Assembly (NCBI RefSeq): GCF_009497895.1
Contig: NZ_CP033116.1
Location: 3,410,001-3,474,000 of the forward strand
DNA: 64,000 bases
From: Halopseudomonas pelagia
GTDB taxonomy: Bacteria > Pseudomonadota > Gammaproteobacteria > Pseudomonadales > Pseudomonadaceae
Direction: 5' to 3'
Part shown: piece after piece, positions 1 through 7,994 of the stretch
Position numbering within the stretch: position 1 is the first letter of the stretch
Layout of the letters: every line of letters starts with the position of its first letter
Notes under the pieces: generated by a model
Databases searched by the model: none
Told to the model about the DNA's origin: nothing
Seen by the model: only the letters and a program-made list of their open reading frames with translations
Program-made: the position numbers and the translations under genes

Positions 1-572
1 CCTTTATTCAGCCAGTTCATCATGCTGCGGAAGTTGGCTTTTACACCTGGTCCGTATACCAATACTGGGCGAATGATGACCACTTCCATACCGGTCTCTT
101 GAGCAATCAGCCTCAGCCCCTGCTCAGCCTCCATCTTGGAGATGCCGTAGGGGTCCTGCGGAGTGGGAGTGTCTGCTGCGGTGTACGGCCGGCCATTATC
201 CGTACCTTCACCATTGACCTTGATCGAGCTGATGAAGACAAATCGACGCACTCCCGCGGCGGCAGCCTGACGGGACAAGCACAAGGTGCCATCGACATTG
301 ACCTTGCGAAACTCGGTCAACGGGTCTGCTGACTGGTCATTCATAACGTGAACACGTGCGGCGCTGTGAATTACCGTGTCGATATTCGTGAGCACACCAC
401 TCCAATCAGCTGCGGCGTCCAGGTCAGGGACTTGGCAGCTACTGACTCCTGCCTGCTGGTTTTGGACCTCACTTCTGTAACCTGCCACCAGTTGGTGTTC
501 AGAGCTGATGGACAAGCGCTCTACAATCGCCCTACCAACAAAACCGTTTGCGCCCGTCAGAAAAACCTTCAT
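1..572 (-). CDS. SDR-family NAD-dependent epimerase/reductase (3' truncated by window edge)
   Basis: Only the first 190 or so codons are in the window; the gene runs off the left edge. The N-terminus carries the Rossmann motif TGANGFVGRA, followed by an HSAARVHV segment and a YGISK active-site motif (YxxxK), the arrangement of extended short-chain dehydrogenases. In Pseudomonas O-antigen loci an SDR of this kind (WbpV/Gne-like) acts on a UDP-4-keto-6-deoxy or UDP-N-acetylhexosamine sugar and lies just before the initiating transferase wbpL and the dehydratase wbpM; those would lie beyond the edge. It starts 3 bases after the stop of the 2-epimerase gene and so ends the visible operon. Whether it is an epimerase or a 4-keto reductase cannot be told from the part seen. 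Confidence 0.85.
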   Translation of the reverse strand, partial: MKVFLTGANGFVGRAIVERLSISSEHQLVAGYRSEVQNQQAGVSSCQVPDLDAAADWSGVLTNIDTVIHSAARVHVMNDQSADPLTEFRKVNVDGTLCLSRQAAAAGVRRFVFISSIKVNGEGTDNGRPYTAADTPTPQDPYGISKMEAEQGLRLIAQETGMEVVIIRPVLVYGPGVKANFRSMMNWLNK

Positions 573-574
573 CG

Positions 575-1702
575 TCAATCCTTACGCCACACAGTACGGT
601 TCACGTAGTCGGTGTAGCTGAGCACTACGCGCACTACCTGCAAGGAGACCGGGCCGCCTTCATAGTCCGGCACCAAAGGCGTGGTTCGCTTCCCTGCCAC
701 GTGCTGGCTGGTAATGACTTTGACCGCCGCCAGCACCGATTCCTTCTTCAGACCGCTCATGATCAGCGTGCCCTGGTCCATACCCTCTGGCCGCTCATGG
801 GCGTTGCGCAGCGTTACTGCAGGCAGGTTGAGCAGCGAGGCTTCCTCGGTGATAGTGCCGCTATCGGAGAGGACGCAAAATGCGGACATCTGCAACTTGA
901 TGTAATCCAGCAGGCCATAGGGTTTGACGAAGCGGATAAGGGGGTGATCCAACGACTCCCCCAGTGCTTCCAACCGTTTGCGGGTGCGCGGATGGGTGGA
1001 AACGATTACCGGATAGCCGTATTCGTCTGCCAACCCATTCAGCGTTGCGAGGAGGTCACGCAGGTTACTGGGCGTATCCACGTTTTCTTCGCGGTGAGTG
1101 CTGATAACGAAGTATTTGCCCTCACTCAGACCTTCTCGGGCCAGTACATCGGAACGCTCAATCTTTGGCATGTAGTACTCAAGCACTTCCTGCATATGCG
1201 AGCCGGTCTTGATGATGGTCTCAGGCCGTATGCCTTCGGCGATGAGATAGCGACGGGCATGCTCGGTAAGCACCATGTTGATGTCAGAGAGATGGTCCAG
1301 CACCTTCCTATTGAGCTCTTCCGGTACCCGCTGATCAAAGCAGCGATTGCCTGCTTCCATATGGAAAACCGGGATCTTGCGACGCTTGGCAGAAATAACC
1401 GCCAAACAGGTGTTGGTATCGCCGTATAACAGAAGAGCATCAGGTTGCTCGAGCTCAAACACCTCATCCGCCTTGGCGATCACTTCTGCGATGGTCTTCG
1501 CTGCGGTATCTCCGGCAGCACCGAGAAAGTGATCTGGCTTTCGAATTTCCAGATCGTCGAAGAACACCTGATTGAGTTCGAAGTCGTAGTTTTGCCCTGA
1601 ATGTACGAGGACGTGGTTAACCTGCTTATCCAGCTCGGCGATCACACGGCTCATCTTGATCAGCTCAGGGCGGGTGCCGACCAATGTCATAACTTTAAGC
1701 AC
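575..1702 (-). CDS. UDP-N-acetylhexosamine 2-epimerase, non-hydrolysing (WbjD/FnlC/QnlB type)
   Basis: A 375-residue protein of the WecB/Epimerase_2 fold, the usual length of the family. It opens with GTRPELIKMSRVIAEL and contains HMEAGNRCFDQRVPEELNR and the STHREEN segment typical of UDP-GlcNAc 2-epimerases. Placed with a 5-epimerising 4,6-dehydratase and a reductase, the expected reaction is C2 epimerisation of a UDP-2-acetamido-2,6-dideoxy-L-hexose, the last step of L-FucNAc or L-QuiNAc nucleotide synthesis in the cytoplasm. Its start overlaps the end of the dehydratase gene by 8 bases, so the two are probably translationally coupled. Which sugar results depends on the reductase (see 2736-3593). 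Confidence 0.9.
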   Translation of the reverse strand: MLKVMTLVGTRPELIKMSRVIAELDKQVNHVLVHSGQNYDFELNQVFFDDLEIRKPDHFLGAAGDTAAKTIAEVIAKADEVFELEQPDALLLYGDTNTCLAVISAKRRKIPVFHMEAGNRCFDQRVPEELNRKVLDHLSDINMVLTEHARRYLIAEGIRPETIIKTGSHMQEVLEYYMPKIERSDVLAREGLSEGKYFVISTHREENVDTPSNLRDLLATLNGLADEYGYPVIVSTHPRTRKRLEALGESLDHPLIRFVKPYGLLDYIKLQMSAFCVLSDSGTITEEASLLNLPAVTLRNAHERPEGMDQGTLIMSGLKKESVLAAVKVITSQHVAGKRTTPLVPDYEGGPVSLQVVRVVLSYTDYVNRTVWRKD

Positions 1703-2705
1703 TGAGCTGCTCCTGAATGTAATCCAGTTTTAGCAGCACATCTTTGATGCCCTGAACGCTCAAGCGCTCGGTGTTGTGCGAGGTATAGTCATCCTGCGCA
1801 GATATATCCAACTCACCTTCCACAAAAAATTTCTTGTAGTTCAAGTCGCGGTTGTCTGCCGGAATGCGGTAATAACGATCCATATCTTCGGCCTTGGCCA
1901 TCTCCTCGCGAGAAATCAGCGACTCATACAATTTCTCGCCATGCCGGGTGCCGATAATATTGATCGGGTTATCAAAGGAGAACAGCTCTTTGAGCGCCTG
2001 AGCCAGATCAGCCACCGTGGAGGCGGGCGCCTTTTGCACAAAGATATCGCCTTGCTCTGCGTGCTCAAACGCATGCAATACCAGATCGACTGAATCTTCC
2101 AGCGACATTAGAAAGCGGGTCATGTTCGGGTCGGTGACCGTGAGCGGCTCGCCGCTCTGGAGCTGGCTGACGAACAGTGGAATTACCGAGCCGCGCGAAG
2201 CCATCACGTTCCCGTAGCGAGTCGCACAAATAACGGGGCCTGACTCTGGGATCATGCGCGATTTAGCAACTACGAGCTTCTCAGACATCGCTTTGGAGAT
2301 GCCCATGGCATTGATCGGATATACGGCCTTATCGGTACTGAGTACCACTACTCGCTTGACACCGGTGGCAATCGCCGCGTTCAGCACATTCTCAGTCCCT
2401 AGAATATTGGTTTTGACCGCTTCCATCGGATAAAACTCGCAGGAAGGCACCTGCTTCAGTGCTGCGGCATGAAATATATAATCAACACCGACCATAGCCT
2501 GGGACACACTGGTGTAATCACGCACATCGCCTATGTAGAACTTGACCTTGTCGTTGGCCAGAGCGATGCGCATGTCTTCCTGCTTCTTCTCGTCCCGGCT
2601 GAATACCCGAATTTCCTTCACATCGGTATCGAGAAAGCGCTTTAACACGGTATTACCAAAGGAGCCGGTGCCACCGGTAATCATTAATACTTTGTTATCG
2701 AACAT
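1695..2705 (-). CDS. UDP-GlcNAc 4,6-dehydratase, 5-epimerising (WbjB/FnlA/CapE type)
   Basis: First enzyme of the L-FucNAc/L-QuiNAc branch: it converts UDP-GlcNAc to a 4-keto-6-deoxy sugar and inverts C5. The protein has the Rossmann motif TGGTGSFGNTV near its start and the STDKAVYPINAMGISKAMSEK region (written here as STDKAVYPINAMGISK plus AMSEK), in which Met replaces the usual catalytic Tyr before the Lys, a hallmark of the FnlA/CapE/PseB subgroup. I chose the ATG at 2705 over a GTG 15 bases upstream, because that GTG sits inside the GGTGGG stretch that would serve as ribosome binding site, and family members begin MFDNK. It follows the reductase gene by 30 bases and overlaps the 2-epimerase gene. 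Confidence 0.9.
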   Translation of the reverse strand: MFDNKVLMITGGTGSFGNTVLKRFLDTDVKEIRVFSRDEKKQEDMRIALANDKVKFYIGDVRDYTSVSQAMVGVDYIFHAAALKQVPSCEFYPMEAVKTNILGTENVLNAAIATGVKRVVVLSTDKAVYPINAMGISKAMSEKLVVAKSRMIPESGPVICATRYGNVMASRGSVIPLFVSQLQSGEPLTVTDPNMTRFLMSLEDSVDLVLHAFEHAEQGDIFVQKAPASTVADLAQALKELFSFDNPINIIGTRHGEKLYESLISREEMAKAEDMDRYYRIPADNRDLNYKKFFVEGELDISAQDDYTSHNTERLSVQGIKDVLLKLDYIQEQLSA

Positions 2706-2735
2706 AAATAGCCCACCCACTAGAAAAATAGAAAA

Positions 2736-3593
2736 TCAACGTTGCTCGCGCATTAATCTGACCAACTCAGGCCAGGTCGGAGGTACATAACCGGTAGCTT
2801 GACGAAATCGTGATGAGTCCAGTGAGCGATCAATCCGGACCTTATCATCTGCCGAAATCTGAATATCATGCTCATAAACCTCAGCAACCAGCCTGAGCAA
2901 CGACAGTTTGTCGATGGGCTCTACCGACACATGGTAAAGCCCCTGTAACTCAGGGTGAGGAATCACATAGTCCTTCATTACTCGCGCCATTTCGACTGTT
3001 GGCAACCCAGAAAAAATCGCTTTCGCATATCCTTTGACTGGCCCCGCCTGGGCGAGAAACCAGTCAATCAAAGAGAAATGGGTGCCCTGCTCATGGCCAA
3101 TAATTGATGTGCGCAAAGTGACTGCATGGGGTATCTCATGGAGTTCACCAATAAATTTGGATTTGCCATAAAGATCCTCTGCGTCCGAGACATCAGATTC
3201 AACGTACCCACCCTCTTTGCCGGAAAACACACAATCTGTGCTCACATGAATCAGCCGAGCGCCTGCCAATCCGCAGAGTTTGGCTAAACGATGTGGCAGC
3301 ATGGCATTAATCGGCAAAGCCGAAAGCGGATCTTTAGCATCAGACAGCTGCTTGATCAGGCCTACACAGTTAATGACGACCTCTGGCCGGACACGCGTAA
3401 GCACATGCACCAGCGCATCCTGGTCCAGAACATCCACCCCCTGAAGCAGACGCTGCCGGTGCGGCTCGGCAAAATGTCCAAGCCCACTGGCACTGCGCAG
3501 CGTGCCCCATACTTCGAACTCAGGATCCTGGCTAAAGGTCCTGAATACTGCACTGCCGAGCATTCCCGTAACGCCTAATATCAATACACGCAC
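2736..3593 (-). CDS. RmlD-like SDR sugar reductase (WbvR/QnlA-like)
   Basis: A 285-residue protein of the RmlD substrate-binding family: Rossmann motif GVTGMLGSAV at residues 7-16, STDCVFSGKEGG around residue 117 and the YGKSK active-site motif around residue 142. In the L-FucNAc pathway the matching enzyme (FnlB/WbjC/CapF) is a roughly 370-residue SDR with a C-terminal cupin domain that performs C3 epimerisation. This protein stops after the SDR part. In Vibrio cholerae O37 and some E. coli O types a short RmlD-like reductase (WbvR/QnlA) leads to UDP-L-RhaNAc and then UDP-L-QuiNAc. I therefore favour an L-QuiNAc or L-RhaNAc pathway. The gene begins 2 bases after the stop of the glycosyltransferase gene. 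Confidence 0.82.
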   Translation of the reverse strand: MRVLILGVTGMLGSAVFRTFSQDPEFEVWGTLRSASGLGHFAEPHRQRLLQGVDVLDQDALVHVLTRVRPEVVINCVGLIKQLSDAKDPLSALPINAMLPHRLAKLCGLAGARLIHVSTDCVFSGKEGGYVESDVSDAEDLYGKSKFIGELHEIPHAVTLRTSIIGHEQGTHFSLIDWFLAQAGPVKGYAKAIFSGLPTVEMARVMKDYVIPHPELQGLYHVSVEPIDKLSLLRLVAEVYEHDIQISADDKVRIDRSLDSSRFRQATGYVPPTWPELVRLMREQR

Positions 3594-3595
3594 AA

Positions 3596-4825
3596 CTAGC
3601 GCTCCTTACGTTGCGTATCAAGAATTTCAACCAGGCGTGTTACCTGACTGCTCATCTCGAAGTTTTCATAAAAATAGGCTTTACCCGCCTCGCCCATGGC
3701 TTGCAATTCTGCGGCTGGTAAATTCTTCATAGTGTAGATAAGCGCTGCAAGTGCGGACGGATCCTCAGGCTCGCAGGCTCTGCCCGCCCCCGCCTCAATC
3801 ACCACGTGCGCGCCCTCTCCCCGCAGCGATGCGATAATCGGCCGGCCCGCGGCAAGATAAGCCTGGATCTTGCTGGGTATTGTCTGAGCGAAAATAGCCT
3901 CATCTTTCAGCGACACCAGTAGCGCACCCGCACGTGCAAATATGAGGGGCATCGCCTCTATGGGGAAGCGTCCGGGCAGGAGTAAATTGTCTAGTCGATG
4001 CAATGTCTTTTGCTCTTGCAACCAGGCCAGGCGGCTACCGCTGCCAACCAGAACTAAACGGATACCTTCGTATTGTTCAAGTTTTTTGGCTGTTTCAACC
4101 AACGTCTCGAGTGACTGGGCTGTACCTAGGTTACCAGCGAACACAACACAGAAATTCTGCTCCAGCTCTACTAATAAATCTGCGGGGAGCTGTGCCACTG
4201 CCGAAGATAGCGCCTCTACGTCTATTGAATTGGGGTAATAAACAATCTTCTCCCGCCGCGTATACCGCGCAATCGGCTCGACGAACGCTTTGGATTGAAC
4301 CAGCAGCGTGTCGCAGTTAGCGTATATGGCTTTCACCAACTGGCCAATTCCTTTGAGGAGATAAGGTTGTTTAACAAAACCAGTGGCTGACAGGCTTTCT
4401 GGCCACAGATCTTGAACCCAGACAGCAAGATGAGCTTTCTTGAGCCATTTGAGTGGGATGGCCGGAATCACTTGGGTAATGGGAGAGGGAGCGAAAACCA
4501 ATATGGCGTCGAACTCCCGGTTCCTGAGCAACCATGGGCAAAAGACGAGCCCCGAGATAACAAACGAAAGGTAATTGAAAATCAGGTTTTTCGCGCCGCC
4601 TTTACCTCGCGGCCAAAGCGGGACCCGCAAAAGCTCCACGCCCCCCTCGAACAAGTCGTGCTGAACTCCACCGGCCTGATACCCCGAAAAAATCTGTCCG
4701 TCAGGATAATTTGGCTTTCCTGTTACAACCAGGACCTCATGGCCCTGCTTGACCAGCTCTCGCACGACGTCACTAATAATGAAACTCTCAGGCCAAAAGT
4801 ATTGGGTAACAAGCAGTATCCTCAC
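3596..4825 (-). CDS. Glycosyltransferase family 4, WbuB-like (L-FucNAc/L-QuiNAc transferase)
   Basis: A 409-residue GT-B glycosyltransferase. The start MRILLVTQYFWPESF and the segments VWVQDLWPESLSATGF, VFAGNLGTAQSLETL and YLAAGRPIIASLRGEG match the WbuB/WcaI-like branch of family 4, which in E. coli follows fnlABC or qnlAB and transfers the L-sugar made by the adjacent enzymes to the lipid-linked O-unit at the inner face of the cytoplasmic membrane. The tight link (2-base gap) to the RmlD-like reductase gene fits that role. Codon and base use are closer to the genome average than in the AT-rich genes upstream, so the pathway block and the variable block may have separate histories. The exact acceptor is not known. 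Confidence 0.85.
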   Translation of the reverse strand: MRILLVTQYFWPESFIISDVVRELVKQGHEVLVVTGKPNYPDGQIFSGYQAGGVQHDLFEGGVELLRVPLWPRGKGGAKNLIFNYLSFVISGLVFCPWLLRNREFDAILVFAPSPITQVIPAIPLKWLKKAHLAVWVQDLWPESLSATGFVKQPYLLKGIGQLVKAIYANCDTLLVQSKAFVEPIARYTRREKIVYYPNSIDVEALSSAVAQLPADLLVELEQNFCVVFAGNLGTAQSLETLVETAKKLEQYEGIRLVLVGSGSRLAWLQEQKTLHRLDNLLLPGRFPIEAMPLIFARAGALLVSLKDEAIFAQTIPSKIQAYLAAGRPIIASLRGEGAHVVIEAGAGRACEPEDPSALAALIYTMKNLPAAELQAMGEAGKAYFYENFEMSSQVTRLVEILDTQRKER

Positions 4826-4914
4826 AGAGCACCGACCAGGTATTTTAATAAAATACGTTTATTTATTGTTTTCCGACCAAACAGAAGAATTGCTCGGGAC
4901 ATAATACTTATAGC

Positions 4915-5979
4915 TCAATTATCCAAGCGCTTCAGCGCTTGCGTGTAGATTTCCAAATATTTGCCAACCATTGCATTGATCGAAAAAATTTCTTTGGCTT
5001 TTTTCTTTGCTAACCCTTGCTGATTGGTACCCGCCCTAATCTCATCTATTATTGTAAGCAGGCCTTCGATATCATCCAACTTAAAGAAGGCAACCTCAGA
5101 TCCATCAAACATCTCGCGGAAAACAGGAATATCTGAACAAATAAGTACTGCATCTGATAAAGCCGCTTCAACTAGCGAAATACCAAACCCTTCACGTCGG
5201 GAAGGGATAATATACGCATCAAAATATTGATTATACGCGTACGCATAAACTGTGAATGGTATAAAAATGCAACGCAATTCAACGTCTAGTTCCTTAGCAA
5301 GCGACATTAACGACTCGGTCTCTGGCCCAGAGCCTATAATAACCGCACCTAGCTCTTTGCTTCGGTGTACAAGCCGAACAATTTGATCCAGCCCTTTACC
5401 CTTAGTCTGATTACAATAGGTGCCCAACACAAAAAGATTATTTTGTTTAAGCAATGCTGCAGCATTGACAACTTTCGCATCCAACTGCATGAGGGATACA
5501 TCGGCTAAAGCCACACCATTATATACAAACTCGACAGTAGAGCCGGGCAACAGCTTCTTATAATAATTAGCTGCATCACGTGTTAAACAAACAACTCTGT
5601 CCTGTTTTCGCCACGCCCACAACCAAAGCCGAGTAACAAAAAATGAAGCTAGTTTGCCGTGATAGTTTTCAAGCTCCTCTTTAACATAATTATGCACTGT
5701 AGAAACACACACACACTTTATTCGCTTACGATTAACAGCAACATATAGGTCCGGGCGCAAATTATGGGAGTGCAACACGTCGTACTTGGAAAAATCTATC
5801 TTATCAAAAAAGTTAACTTTAAATACAGCGCACCCAATAGGCGCCGGGCGCTCCACCAGATCGTCAAAATAAAGAATATCGACTTCGTGCCCTGCAGATA
5901 CCAAACCATCAGCGATATTAAATGCAACTGTTATCGTGGCTGAACGACTAAGCGAAGGTAACAAAACAGCGATTTTCAC
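4915..5979 (-). CDS. Glycosyltransferase family 4
   Basis: A 354-residue GT-B enzyme with an N-terminal MKIAVLLPSLSRSA strand, a GTYCNQTKGKGLDQIV donor-domain entry and the EX7E-type motif in SRREGFGISLVEA near residues 258-270. It should add one sugar to the undecaprenyl-linked O-unit from a nucleotide-sugar donor in the cytoplasm. It is AT-rich compared with the genes on both sides of the cluster, as usual for horizontally exchanged O-antigen genes. An 89-base AT-rich spacer separates it from the WbuB-like gene downstream, and 38 bases separate it from the family 2 gene upstream. Donor and acceptor cannot be read from the sequence. Confidence 0.85.
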   Translation of the reverse strand: MKIAVLLPSLSRSATITVAFNIADGLVSAGHEVDILYFDDLVERPAPIGCAVFKVNFFDKIDFSKYDVLHSHNLRPDLYVAVNRKRIKCVCVSTVHNYVKEELENYHGKLASFFVTRLWLWAWRKQDRVVCLTRDAANYYKKLLPGSTVEFVYNGVALADVSLMQLDAKVVNAAALLKQNNLFVLGTYCNQTKGKGLDQIVRLVHRSKELGAVIIGSGPETESLMSLAKELDVELRCIFIPFTVYAYAYNQYFDAYIIPSRREGFGISLVEAALSDAVLICSDIPVFREMFDGSEVAFFKLDDIEGLLTIIDEIRAGTNQQGLAKKKAKEIFSINAMVGKYLEIYTQALKRLDN

Positions 5980-6017
5980 AAGCCCACCCTAGTCAATAGC
6001 AAAATTAAAAACAATAT

Positions 6018-6908
6018 TCATTTGTACCGCATTAACGAAGTACATGACGACAGTATGCGCTTTATTGAATAGCCACTTATAACAGTCACGAAAGACAATG
6101 CGAATGCCTTGAGTAAGCGTCTCGTCCCTACCGAAACACGGCCCGACCTAAGATGCAGGCAGCCCGAAAATATATATGCTGACGCTAGAAAGCGATTATA
6201 TCGAAAGCCTTCTACAGCCCCAGACTTTTTAAGCGATACTGCCACATTAATCGACTCGTCAGCTTTGACAGAATCTGAGACAGCATGAGTTGTTGAATTG
6301 GCGTGAACTCTAAATGAAGCAAGAACTTCATCATGAAACACAAAATTTGCCTTGTTAATCAGCCGAAGCCAAAATTCAAAATCCGGTATTTGCCTGATGT
6401 CAGTGCGCCAACCACCCGAGCGATCAAATAGACCTCTTGAAAAAATTGCACCTGGACCCACAGGACAATAAAACCGCTCAACAATACTGTGCTTGTCAGT
6501 AAAAAGTGGGCTTACATTCTTTATTGGCGCACCTTTAAAATCAATCAACTTGTACTTCGGATATATGACCAAGTCCCCGTTAAATCTCTCCGCCTCATCC
6601 AGCAGAATTCTAATAGCGTTTCTATCCAAAAGATCGTCAGCACTTAAGTAAGACAAGTACTTTCCAGTAGCTTTACTCCAGCCGAAATTTAGTGCATCGG
6701 ACTGTCCGCCGTTGGCCTTACTGAAAACAGTAATCCTGTTTGAGAACTCATTACAGACTTCGACGGTACGATCTATTGAGCCATCATCAACGACGATGCA
6801 CTCAACATGCTCGTAACTTTGATCAAGTATGGACACTAAAGTATCACGGATATATTGCTCTCCGTTATATACAGGCACGACTATGGTCACAACGACAGGT
6901 GAAATCAT
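6018..6908 (-). CDS. Glycosyltransferase family 2
   Basis: A 296-residue GT-A enzyme. The N-terminal VTIVVPVYNGEQYI and VDDGSIDRT segments, the SKANGGQSDALNFG segment and the metal-binding SADD (in place of DXD, near residue 93) are standard for family 2 inverting transferases, and PDFEFWLRL near residue 170 resembles the ED/QxxRW-type catalytic region. The C-terminal 40 residues are hydrophobic and may bind the membrane. It lies 3 bases downstream of wzy and is AT-rich, so it belongs to the strain-specific part of the O-antigen cluster. The sugar it transfers is unknown. Confidence 0.85.
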   Translation of the reverse strand: MISPVVVTIVVPVYNGEQYIRDTLVSILDQSYEHVECIVVDDGSIDRTVEVCNEFSNRITVFSKANGGQSDALNFGWSKATGKYLSYLSADDLLDRNAIRILLDEAERFNGDLVIYPKYKLIDFKGAPIKNVSPLFTDKHSIVERFYCPVGPGAIFSRGLFDRSGGWRTDIRQIPDFEFWLRLINKANFVFHDEVLASFRVHANSTTHAVSDSVKADESINVAVSLKKSGAVEGFRYNRFLASAYIFSGCLHLRSGRVSVGTRRLLKAFALSFVTVISGYSIKRILSSCTSLMRYK

Positions 6909-6911
6909 ATT

Positions 6912-7994
6912 CTAATCACTATATCGATTAAACTGCTCAAGTTGGTCTTGACTCATATTATCATAAGGAATTGACTGCCAATCATAAACCAAGTCCATAC
7001 GCGTATTATTTTTAATCGCCAAGTTAGCAAAAAGCAAAATGTATATAAAAACAAAACCACAGCGCACGACCAAGCTTCTATTAGACTTGAATATCGCCGC
7101 TACTATAAATGGATACACACTGGTATAAAACTCGAGCACCCTCAAAGGAATAATAGGTACGAAGAAGAATAACAAGTAAAAACTCACACCGAAAAGAACA
7201 GCTTTAATACATAAACGATCAAATCCAACAATTTCGCTATCCTTCTGTCTCATGGCGAACAACGCTGTTAACAGCATGACGATTGCATATAGATTTAGTT
7301 GCTTAGCGGTCAACGATTCAGACCCCATTGCCGCTAAATAGACATCAATCCTTTCAAAACCAAACCGCATGAGTGGAATTGAAGTACTTGCAGCAACAAG
7401 ATAACCAAGCACCGCTGAAAAGCACACCACTACCACCAGGGTTTTTATTTTAATGAGCTTCAGAAGCGGTATAACTAACGCCAGAACGGAGGAGACATGA
7501 AAAAACGTGGCCAATGCCAGCAATAGAGCTGCATGAACCCTTTTCCCGGATGAGTACTCGGAAAGCGACCACCAGCATATTGCGATTGCCATGGATGCTC
7601 TTAGCTGCGTCATCTCTCCTAAAAAAAACCCGTAACAGGCATAGCTAAATATGGAGACGCCAACCCATGCGGAATGCTTATAAAATAATTTGAACTTAAT
7701 AATAATACTTAAAGTTACATAAAGCAGGATAACCGCCTCAAATGCGTAATCTCCTAACAACTTGCCTGCCGCGAGAGAAACAAGCGAAAAACTTTTTTCG
7801 AAACTACCCTCTGCACAATTTGACTCTATCGCACACAAAAAATATTTTTGATACCCGTAGTAATCCCAAGAACCTTCTTTTGTAAAAAAAGAAAACAATA
7901 TGAAGGCTATCGCCACTACAAAAACGATATCGAGCTTTGATCGTCGAACAAATGAAAGCAGCGATGCAATCAAAATAAATACTATATACTGCAC
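6912..7994 (-). CDS. wzy: O-antigen polymerase, EpsG-like (Wzy)
   Basis: A 360-residue integral membrane protein with about ten hydrophobic segments and no soluble catalytic domain. The early FFTKEGSWDYYGYQKYF loop, the GEMTQLRASMAIAICWWSL stretch and TFFHVSSVLAL (a histidine after a membrane segment) are the pattern of the EpsG/Wzy polymerase family. Located between the flippase gene and the glycosyltransferase genes, it is the best candidate for the enzyme that polymerises O-units in the periplasm. Its start overlaps the end of wzx by 13 bases. Wzy proteins diverge so strongly that the assignment rests on topology and context as much as on motifs. The gene is among the most AT-rich in the window. 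Confidence 0.78.
   Translation of the reverse strand: MQYIVFILIASLLSFVRRSKLDIVFVVAIAFILFSFFTKEGSWDYYGYQKYFLCAIESNCAEGSFEKSFSLVSLAAGKLLGDYAFEAVILLYVTLSIIIKFKLFYKHSAWVGVSIFSYACYGFFLGEMTQLRASMAIAICWWSLSEYSSGKRVHAALLLALATFFHVSSVLALVIPLLKLIKIKTLVVVVCFSAVLGYLVAASTSIPLMRFGFERIDVYLAAMGSESLTAKQLNLYAIVMLLTALFAMRQKDSEIVGFDRLCIKAVLFGVSFYLLFFFVPIIPLRVLEFYTSVYPFIVAAIFKSNRSLVVRCGFVFIYILLFANLAIKNNTRMDLVYDWQSIPYDNMSQDQLEQFNRYSD

Noticed and set aside
548..1429. A 293-codon plus-strand frame opposite the 2-epimerase gene
   Set aside because: The minus-strand gene has clear epimerase motifs; the plus frame has none and no ribosome binding site.
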